A stretch of DNA of 64,000 nucleotides. Source: Stieleria mannarensis (lineage in GTDB: Bacteria; Planctomycetota; Planctomycetia; Pirellulales; Pirellulaceae). The position numbers were made by a program, and so were the translations under genes. The stretch is from positions 1 to 64,000 of the forward strand of contig NZ_JACEHH010000051.1 in the NCBI RefSeq assembly GCF_014154935.1, given 5' to 3'. Below the pieces are notes generated by a model that made no database searches, had not been told where the DNA came from, and worked only from the letters and a program-made list of their open reading frames with translations. Numbering within the stretch: the first letter of the stretch is position 1; every line of letters begins with the position of its first letter. Shown piece after piece: positions 55,627 through 64,000 of the stretch.

Positions 55627-58224
55627 ATGAATCGCATTGCCGCAGTTTTGCTCTTCCTGTTCACCTTCCCTCTGCCCCTGCCTGGCGAAGACGCGGTTCA
55701 ATTGAAGTGGGAGGAACTGCCGGCCATTCCGGACGCCCTGGGGTTTGCCGGCCCGTTCGTCGGCGTCCACTCGATCGCCGCCGCGGACCCGCAAGCGAGC
55801 GACGAAGTGTTGATCATTGCAGGTGGAGCCAACTTTCCCACGCCGGTCTGGGAGAACGAAAAAGTCTGGCACGACCGCGTGTTTGTGGCCACCAAGGACA
55901 AGGGAACGTTGCACTGGACCGAAGCCGGAACGTTGCCCCGGCCGCTCGCCTACGGGGCCGCCGTTTCGACGCCCGACGGCGTGCTGTGCCTGGGCGGCAG
56001 CGATTCCGAGCAAACGTTTCGCGACTGTTTTTTGCTGCGCTACAATCCACGATCCAAACAGATCGAAACGATCGACTATCCCCCGTTGCCGACACCGTTC
56101 GCCTTTGGTGCGGCGACGATCATCGGCAGCGTGGTCTACGTCGCCGGCGGGCAAAGTGATTCGGCACTGTCGTCGGCCATGAACCAGCTTTGGTCGCTCG
56201 ATCTGTCACAAAAGGATTCCCCTGAATCTTTTCAGTGGCGATCGCTTCCCGATTGCCCGGGGAAGACACGGGCACTGAACCTGACCGTCAGTCAGCACAA
56301 CGGGTTCGAAAACTGTGTGTATGTCATCAGTGGTCGTCGCCAGGAGGGTGATCAGACCGAGTTTTTGAAAGACACGTGGGAGTATTCGCCATCGACTCAA
56401 TCGTGGCGAAAACGCAGCGACGCACCGCGCAGCGTGATGGCCGGGACGGCAATCGGGTATGGCCAAAGTCACCTGTTTGTACTCGGCGGCGACGACGGCG
56501 AACTGTTCGGCCGCGCCGACGAACTCCAGGACGAACATCCAGGTTTTATCCGCCAGGCTCTGGCCTACCACACCATCACCGACACGTGGACCAGCGCCGG
56601 GCCGACGCCGATCAACCAGGTCACAACGATCGCGGTCACGTTTGACGATTCGATCGTCGTCGCCAGTGGCGAAGTCCGCCCGCGGGTCCGGACACCGGGC
56701 GTGTATCGCGTGACGCCGGTCACGTCCACGCATGGCTTCGGCGGTTTGAACTATGTCGTGTTGTTCGGTTACCTGATCGCGATGGTCGGCGTGGGCGTCT
56801 ACTTTGCCAACAAGAACAAGAACACCGACGACTACTTTCGCGGCGGAAAGAAGATCCCCTGGTGGGCCGCCGGGTGCAGCATCTTTGCGACGATGCTCAG
56901 CTCGCTGACCTTTACCGGAGTCCCCTCCAAAGCCTTCGCCCAGGATTGTGTGTACGCGATCGGCAACTTCATGATCCCGGTGGTCGCGGTGGTGGCCGTT
57001 TTCGTGGCCCTGCCGTTCTTTCGGCGCATCGATGCGACGAGCGCGTACGAGTACTTGGAAAAGCGTTTCAGCCGCCGGGTGCGGATGTTCGGCAGCGCCA
57101 GCTTTGCACTGTTCCATTTGTTTCGCATGGCCGTCGTGATGTCGCTGACGGGGCTGGCGCTGGCGGTCGCCACGCCGCTGACCCCCTCTCAATCCGTGCT
57201 GCTGATGGGCATCCTGAGCATCCTGTACTGCACGATGGGGGGCGTCGAAGCGGTGATCTGGACCGACACGATCCAAACCGTGGTCTTGCTCGGCGGGGCC
57301 GTGGTCGCAATCGTGTTGTTGGTGTCGGGATGCGAAGGCGGATTCGGAGGGTTCGTCGAGTCGGTGACCCAGGCGGACAAGGTCAATGTCGCCAACTTGC
57401 ATTTCGACGCGACGTCGGGTCGCACCGCGTTGTGGGTGGTCATCATCGGTGCGATCGGGCAAAACCTGTCTTCCTACACCGCCGACCAAGCGGTCGTGCA
57501 ACGATACATGACGACCGAGACGCAGCGATTGGCGGCACGATCGATCTGGACCAATGCGGTGTTGACGATTCCCGCGACGATTTTGTTTTTTGGGATCGGC
57601 GTTGCGTTGTTTGCGTTCTACCAATCGCATCCCGAAAAACTGGATCCGACGATCACCACCGACCAAGTTTTTCCGCTGTTCATCGCCCGTGAGATGCCGA
57701 TCGGGTTGGCCGGGTTGATCGTCGCCGGCGTCTTCGCCGCCGCACAGTCCACCGTATCGACCAGCATGAATTCGACCGCCACGGCGATCGTCACCGACTT
57801 CCTGAGACCGCAACAGGTTTGCAGCAGCGAAGCCGGTTACCTGACCGCCGCCCGCGTGTTGACGTTTCTGATGGGCGTTGCCGGCACGCTGCTGGGGCTG
57901 ATCTTTGTCGACCCGAACATCAAATCGTTGTTCGACACCTTCATCGCCGTGATCGGGTTGTTCATGGGCGTGCTCGGCGGACTGTTCATCTTAGGCGCGT
58001 TGACGACGCGGGCCAACGGTAGCGGTGCGATGATCGGCGCCCTGCTGGGCGCGTCGGTCATGTTCTGCCTGTGGCGATTCACGCCGCTCAGCGGATACCT
58101 GTACACGGCAACCGGGATCAGCACCTGTGTCGTCGCCGGCTACGGCGCCAGCCTGCTCCTGCCACAAAGTAAAAACGATCTGGCCGGGCTGACGATCCAC
58201 ACCTTGAATCGATCCGTGGGATAG
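55627..58224 (+). CDS. Kelch (NanM-like) - sodium/solute symporter fusion
   Basis: 865 aa. After a signal peptide, residues about 25-365 form a six-blade Kelch propeller ([51 protein letters not shown]) like the N-acetylneuraminate epimerase NanM and the cyclically permuted mutarotases. From about 368 ([20 protein letters not shown]) comes an SSS symporter of some 13 helices with [31 protein letters not shown] and the core [20 protein letters not shown]. The fold order suggests anomer conversion of a sialic acid or sugar coupled to Na+ uptake; the substrate is inferred. The stop (TAG) lies inside a family C repeat. Confidence 0.9.
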   Translation: MNRIAAVLLFLFTFPLPLPGEDAVQLKWEELPAIPDALGFAGPFVGVHSIAAADPQASDEVLIIAGGANFPTPVWENEKVWHDRVFVATKDKGTLHWTEAGTLPRPLAYGAAVSTPDGVLCLGGSDSEQTFRDCFLLRYNPRSKQIETIDYPPLPTPFAFGAATIIGSVVYVAGGQSDSALSSAMNQLWSLDLSQKDSPESFQWRSLPDCPGKTRALNLTVSQHNGFENCVYVISGRRQEGDQTEFLKDTWEYSPSTQSWRKRSDAPRSVMAGTAIGYGQSHLFVLGGDDGELFGRADELQDEHPGFIRQALAYHTITDTWTSAGPTPINQVTTIAVTFDDSIVVASGEVRPRVRTPGVYRVTPVTSTHGFGGLNYVVLFGYLIAMVGVGVYFANKNKNTDDYFRGGKKIPWWAAGCSIFATMLSSLTFTGVPSKAFAQDCVYAIGNFMIPVVAVVAVFVALPFFRRIDATSAYEYLEKRFSRRVRMFGSASFALFHLFRMAVVMSLTGLALAVATPLTPSQSVLLMGILSILYCTMGGVEAVIWTDTIQTVVLLGGAVVAIVLLVSGCEGGFGGFVESVTQADKVNVANLHFDATSGRTALWVVIIGAIGQNLSSYTADQAVVQRYMTTETQRLAARSIWTNAVLTIPATILFFGIGVALFAFYQSHPEKLDPTITTDQVFPLFIAREMPIGLAGLIVAGVFAAAQSTVSTSMNSTATAIVTDFLRPQQVCSSEAGYLTAARVLTFLMGVAGTLLGLIFVDPNIKSLFDTFIAVIGLFMGVLGGLFILGALTTRANGSGAMIGALLGASVMFCLWRFTPLSGYLYTATGISTCVVAGYGASLLLPQSKNDLAGLTIHTLNRSVG

Positions 58225-58238
58225 GCTTCCAGCCTGTC
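58216..58238. repeat. Family C repeat containing the stop codon
   Basis: GTGGGATAGGCTTCCAGCCT, then GTC. The TAG stop of the Kelch-SSS gene (58222-58224) is part of the repeat. Confidence 0.9.
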
Positions 58239-58352
58239 ATTCCATACGCTGCCCTCCAACTCCTCGTTCCAAGGCCCCGCCACGGAGCCCACTGATCAGT
58301 TTGGCTCCCGCCACACAACGCTTCTGCCGCGTGACGCACCAGCCCACGCGCA

Positions 58353-58530
58353 CCCCATCATTCTGCCCCGAATCATTCTGCCGTCCCTGCCGTGACTTCC
58401 ATCGACTCGAAAGAACACCATGGATTGGTGGAGAGGTAGGAAAATTTTGGAGGTGGGGAAATTGCCCCTCTCCAAGGCAGGCTGCATCTCAATATTTTCT
58501 TACCCCAAAAATCTTCTTACCCGATTTCCG
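58353..58530. repeat. Family F element, second copy
   Basis: CATCATTCTGCCCCGAATCA occurs as a tandem pair of the CATTCTGCC core, followed by GGTAGGAAAATTTTGGAGGT and, reversed, CCCCAAAAATCTTCTTACCC. Same structure as 54679-54841. Part of the 399-bp gap before the second DUF1501 gene. Confidence 0.85.
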
Positions 58531-58623
58531 CAACGGCCCCCAAATGTGACCTGCGTGTTTGCGCAGCCCAAGGAAGGGAGGCGGATACGTCAGGCCGTAA
58601 AAGCCTGCCCGACACGCGTCACC

Positions 58624-60030
<1,407 letters not shown>

Positions 60031-60085
60031 CTGAGTTTGTCCCTGTGAATAAAGTTCGATCGTGATTGGGGTGTGTTTCAAAACT

Positions 60086-60131
60086 CACGCTCCCTGGCAG
60101 GGAGGGGCGAGCGAAGCGAGGGGAGGGGCGG
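60086..60131. repeat. Family A repeat
   Basis: CTCCCTGGCAGGGAGGGGCG, AGCGAAGCGAGGGGAGGGG; diverged in the outer arm. Confidence 0.8.
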
Positions 60132-60198
60132 TTGGGAATCAAATTCGCTCCCGGGCAGAGCCTGGGAGAACAATTGCGATGCCAGCGGGACGCGTCAC

Positions 60199-60314
60199 GG
60201 CCTGTTGATCTAATCAGCCGCACGGCGCTAGCCGCGGTTCTCGCCGCCGCAAAACCGGGGCTAGCGCCCATCGGCTAATCGTTAGCTGTTTCATTTCGAC
60301 TAAATCAACAGGCC
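60199..60314. repeat. 116-bp element with 11-bp terminal inverted repeats (family E)
   Basis: Ends in GGCCTGTTGAT (60199-60209) and its exact complement (60304-60314). Inside, AGCCG/GCGCTAGCC is mirrored by GGCTAGCGC/CGGCT. Partial copy at 50572. It sits in the gap between the two operon genes. Confidence 0.9.
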
Positions 60315-60381
60315 GGTCAGCGACCGGCCCGTGATGCCGCAAACTCCACGAGCCACTGGCTCACGCTACGTGCTGGCATTT

Positions 60382-63300
60382 TTACTCGACATACATAAAC
60401 TCGTTCGTGTTCCATAACAGCAGACACATGTCCGCCAGCGCCCGCGTCTCGGGAGACACATCGGCGGCTTTTTGATCGTACTGGTAGTGTTCAAACACCG
60501 GCAAAATCTCTTCGTATTCGAACACCTTGCCCGAAAACTCTTCCACCAGCGAACGCGTGATGCTGCTCGGATACTCGACCGGAGCCGGGTCGACCGACCG
60601 GTGATAGGCCTGCATCTCGTTCACGTAACGCGTCAGTTGTTGTTGCTCATCTTCCGATACGCCGCGTCCAAACGTCAATCGAAACGCCCGATCGATCTGC
60701 TCGGAAAGCTCATCGCGTTCCTTTTCCAGCCGCAGTGCGAAGGCGATCGAACGGTCGGTCATCGTCGCACTGTTCATCAATGTGAACACTTGCGGCGTCA
60801 CCGAGGCGGATTCTCGCAACTCACACGACTCGTTCGGGTTCGGTTGGTTGAACAGTTCGGTGAACGGATCAGCCATCCCGCGGACGTGATAGGCATAGAT
60901 CGTTCGTCGGTTCCGCTGGTCGGCCTCAGGCGACGGTTGGTAGGACGGGGCCAGCGAGAACTGAATCATTCTCGGTTGCAACGCCACCTCCATGTTGATT
61001 TCCGGCTTGATCGGAACACCACCTTCGCAATGACGCAATTCACCGGTGATCGCCAGCACGCAGTCGCGTAGTTCCTCCGCACTCAACCGACGGCGTGGGA
61101 AATGCGACAGCAATCGGTTGTTCGGGTCGACTTCTTCCAGACGATCGCCGGCGGTCGGGACCGTGGATCGGCGGTAGGCGTCCGACAGCATGATCATGCG
61201 ATGCATGCGTTTGATCGTCCAACCGTTCTCGATGAAGTCCGAGGCCAGGAAATCCAGCAGTTCGGGGTGCGAAGGCTTGTCGCCCTTGGCACCAAAGTTG
61301 TTCCCGTTGGCGGCCAAACCGACGCCGAAATGGTACTGCCAGATTCGATTGACGATCGAACGCTGTGCCAAGGCGTTGTCCGGATGCGCGATCCACTGGG
61401 CCAATCCCAACCGACGTCCGTCGACGTCCTGGGTCAACAGGAACGGGTCCTCGCGGTCAGCGGAATCGGTTGATGTCGGAGCCGGCAATGCGACCGCGCT
61501 CAACACGCCCGGCAAAACCTTGTCGCCGAGTGCCGTCAACGCACCGCCGACCAGGATATGGTTGACGACCGTCTTGGTGTCCTTCTTCGGTTTCCCGATC
61601 CGCAGCTTGCGAGCCCCGTTCCACGCCATTTCGGCGTAGGCAGCGTTGTAAACGCTCTGAGCCATCGGTTTGTAGCGTTCCAGACGGCGATTCCAAATCC
61701 ACTCGTCTTGCTCGCGGACCTTCAATTGGCCTTGCTCGACATAATCCAAACCGACGTGTCGTTCAGGCTTCTCTTCGTCCGGCAGGTTCTTGCGTTCGTT
61801 TTCGTTCTTGTAGGGCAAGCCGTGTTCGTCGAACCATTTTTTGGCCGCGGCTTCGCGTTTATCAACCAGCTTCTTTTTTTCCGAGACGGCAAAGTCCAAC
61901 ATCTTTTGGACGTGCTCGCGTCCGCTTTCGAAGCCTTCGGTCGATTCCTCCGGCAACAACGGCACGTTCCGTTCGGCCATGTGCGTGGTCGAAAACGCCG
62001 CGTACATGCGGTAGTAGTCGCGGGTCGGAATCGGATCGAATTTGTGGTCGTGGCACTTGCAGCAACGCATCGTCGTCGACAGGAATGTTTGGCCGGTGAT
62101 GTTGACCAGGTCGTCCAAGTAGATTTGTCGCGCCTCGTCGGCGTCGATCATCGCGTTGTCCCACGGGCCCAGTCGCAGGAAGCCGGTCGCGACCAGCCAC
62201 TCGGCTTCTTCAGCCGTGTAGTCGCCGTTTAATCGCGTTTCCTGGACGACGTTTTCGTCCCCGCCGCTGCGGGCTCGAACCGATTGATCGGCCAATTCAT
62301 CTCCGGCCAGCTGTTCGACGATGAACTCGTTGTACGGTTTGTCCTCGTTGAAGGACCGGATCACGTAATCACGATAACGCCACATGTTGGAACGCTCGAA
62401 ATCGTTCGACATCCCACCGGTGTCGGCATAGCGGGTGACGTCCAACCAGTGGCGTCCCCAGCGTTCACCGTAACGCTCGCTGGCCAGCAACCGATCGATC
62501 GTCGCGGCCCATGCCGCGTCGGCGTCTTCGTCCCATGCTTTGACGAAGGCGTCGACTTCGGCGGGCGTCGGCGGCAATCCAGTCAAATCCAATGTCGCGC
62601 GACGCAACAGGTCTCGCGGTTCGGCTTGCGGGGCGGGTTCCAACTCTGCCTGCTGCAGTTTTTGATCCACGAAGTAGTCGATCGCTTCATCGGTCGATGT
62701 GCCTTCGGGCAACAACTGCGACTTGGACTTCAACGGCTGCCATGCCCAGAGGTCTTCTTTCTGGTAGCGGCGATCGGTCCATTGTTGGCTCGTTCCACCG
62801 CTGGTGGTGAACAGCACGCCGTCCTTGGTTTCTTTCTTGGTTCGTTCTTCGTCGCGGTAACGTTGTTGCGTTTCTTCGTCCGGCCAGGGGGCACCGCTCT
62901 TGATCCAACGTCGGAACAGATCGACTTGTTCCTCCGTCAAGCGATCGTTTTCCTTGGGCGGCATCTCCAGGCCTTCCCAGGCGATCGCTTCGATCAGCGT
63001 GCCCTGGTCGGGGTGCCCCGGAACGATGGACGGTTCTTCCGACTCGCCGCCGCGCAGCAAGTCGTCACGGCTAACGACGCTGAAGTCGCCCTTGATGTCG
63101 TCTTCTTCTCCGCCGTGACATCCCAAGCATTTGTCCGTCAGCAGCGGCAGGACCTTGAGCGTGAATTCGCGTTCGGCCGCGATCTCCGGATCCGCGTCCC
63201 ATTCCGCCGCGGCCGGTTCATCCGCCCGAACCATCCCCGCCATCAACAATACCATCCCTGCCAGCGGCAAGCGTAAGCGAGCGGCCCCTACCACCAGCAA

Positions 63301-63411
63301 GCGTAAGCGAGCGGCCCCAGCACCCATCCCCGCCGCCCGTGACAGAAAACCGCCACCACCGACCCCGTTGCGGCGATCACTCGTTCGTCCCCAATAAAGA
63401 TTCAATTTCAT
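60382..63411 (-). CDS. DUF1549/DUF1553 cytochrome-type protein with repeat-bearing leader
   Basis: 1009 aa. The N-terminus (MKLNLYWGRTSDRRNG ...) includes GAARLRL twice in ten-residue register, encoded by a DNA repeat, then a hydrophobic leader (AGMVLLMAGMVRADEP). Next: PSCyt1 CxxCH (CLGCHGGEED), PPKENDRLTEEQVDL, DUF1549 (LDLTGLPPTPAEVDAF, RHWLDVTRYADTGG, CCKCHDHKFDPIPTRDYYR) and DUF1553 (IVNRIWQYHFGVGLA, SDFIENGWTIKRMHRMIM, LNSATMTDRS-type tail). The ATG at 63411 has AGGGA upstream; starts at 63432 and 63444 would overlap the LamG gene's stop. Confidence 0.88.
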   Translation of the reverse strand: MKLNLYWGRTSDRRNGVGGGGFLSRAAGMGAGAARLRLLVVGAARLRLPLAGMVLLMAGMVRADEPAAAEWDADPEIAAEREFTLKVLPLLTDKCLGCHGGEEDDIKGDFSVVSRDDLLRGGESEEPSIVPGHPDQGTLIEAIAWEGLEMPPKENDRLTEEQVDLFRRWIKSGAPWPDEETQQRYRDEERTKKETKDGVLFTTSGGTSQQWTDRRYQKEDLWAWQPLKSKSQLLPEGTSTDEAIDYFVDQKLQQAELEPAPQAEPRDLLRRATLDLTGLPPTPAEVDAFVKAWDEDADAAWAATIDRLLASERYGERWGRHWLDVTRYADTGGMSNDFERSNMWRYRDYVIRSFNEDKPYNEFIVEQLAGDELADQSVRARSGGDENVVQETRLNGDYTAEEAEWLVATGFLRLGPWDNAMIDADEARQIYLDDLVNITGQTFLSTTMRCCKCHDHKFDPIPTRDYYRMYAAFSTTHMAERNVPLLPEESTEGFESGREHVQKMLDFAVSEKKKLVDKREAAAKKWFDEHGLPYKNENERKNLPDEEKPERHVGLDYVEQGQLKVREQDEWIWNRRLERYKPMAQSVYNAAYAEMAWNGARKLRIGKPKKDTKTVVNHILVGGALTALGDKVLPGVLSAVALPAPTSTDSADREDPFLLTQDVDGRRLGLAQWIAHPDNALAQRSIVNRIWQYHFGVGLAANGNNFGAKGDKPSHPELLDFLASDFIENGWTIKRMHRMIMLSDAYRRSTVPTAGDRLEEVDPNNRLLSHFPRRRLSAEELRDCVLAITGELRHCEGGVPIKPEINMEVALQPRMIQFSLAPSYQPSPEADQRNRRTIYAYHVRGMADPFTELFNQPNPNESCELRESASVTPQVFTLMNSATMTDRSIAFALRLEKERDELSEQIDRAFRLTFGRGVSEDEQQQLTRYVNEMQAYHRSVDPAPVEYPSSITRSLVEEFSGKVFEYEEILPVFEHYQYDQKAADVSPETRALADMCLLLWNTNEFMYVE
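63267..63318. repeat. Tandem repeat in the leader of the DUF1549 gene (family G)
   Basis: GCAAGCGTAAGCGAGCGGCC (plus CC) occurs at 63267 and 63297, exactly 30 bp apart, so in frame. On the coding strand each gives GAARLRL. Such CGAGCGGCC units look like an intergenic repeat that has entered a coding region. Confidence 0.9.
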
Positions 63412-63421
63412 TCCGGTGTCC

Positions 63422-64000
<579 letters not shown>

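Noticed and set aside
56206-57813. Long minus-strand open frame opposite the Kelch-SSS gene
   Set aside because: His/Arg/Asp-rich shadow; no signal or domain.
55627-58224. Two genes joined by a sequencing error
   Set aside because: The frame is continuous with a natural linker, and Kelch-SSS fusions are a known arrangement in this kind of protein.

Overview
The window looks like chromosome from a member of the Planctomycetota, most likely the Pirellulaceae (Rhodopirellula-like). Four things point there: two DUF1501 / DUF1549-DUF1553 cytochrome-type gene pairs; DUF1571, secreted LRR and Gfo/Idh proteins with Tat-like leaders; a fused AroDE; and high-GC, loosely packed genes with few obvious Shine-Dalgarno sites and several GTG or TTG starts. 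No phage, transposase, CRISPR or plasmid genes were seen.

Layout. 0-0.8 kb: a tRNA-Ile(GAT) / tRNA-Ala(TGC) pair on the minus strand with no rRNA beside it. 1-10 kb: a secreted thioredoxin-like protein, a GNAT acetyltransferase, AroDE, a PQQ-type propeller, HisI, a small GT2, a polyprenyl synthase and MoaC. 10-20 kb: iron alcohol dehydrogenase, serine acetyltransferase, small secreted proteins, a Gfo/Idh oxidoreductase, an LRR lipoprotein, a DUF1571 protein and a HEAT-like secreted protein. 20-30 kb: SEC-C/TPR protein plus RibD; an overlapping CinA - RluA-type - YpsA-like operon; an M1 metallopeptidase coupled to a DUF6702-like protein; and an Fcy1-type cytosine deaminase divergent from an EboE-like protein. 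31-38.6 kb: an orphan membrane protein, a PPi-type phosphofructokinase, an HTH protein with a methyltransferase, and an APC permease. 38.6-43.7 kb: the first DUF1501 / DUF1549-DUF1553 pair. 44-55 kb: DUF1499, RarA, an O-antigen-ligase-like protein, a ROK kinase coupled to LepA, two GT4 glycosyltransferases, a methyltransferase and a Uma2 protein. 55.6-64 kb: a Kelch-SSS fusion transporter and the second DUF1501 / DUF1549-DUF1553 operon, headed by a LamG protein cut by the window edge.

Most genes are housekeeping or planctomycete-conserved. The least explained material lies between genes. At least seven families of short dispersed repeats were read directly, along with three hairpin elements of 72-116 bp and several 15-bp tandem arrays. 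One repeat family always sits at gene 3' ends and supplies the stop codon in two genes. Candidate unusual proteins are the Kelch-SSS fusion (865 aa), the Fcy1-like deaminase, the ROK kinase with a degraded zinc motif, the thioredoxin protein with Ca-binding-like repeats, and the HTH/effector protein paired with a methyltransferase. Functional calls come from reading motifs by eye; no database search was run.
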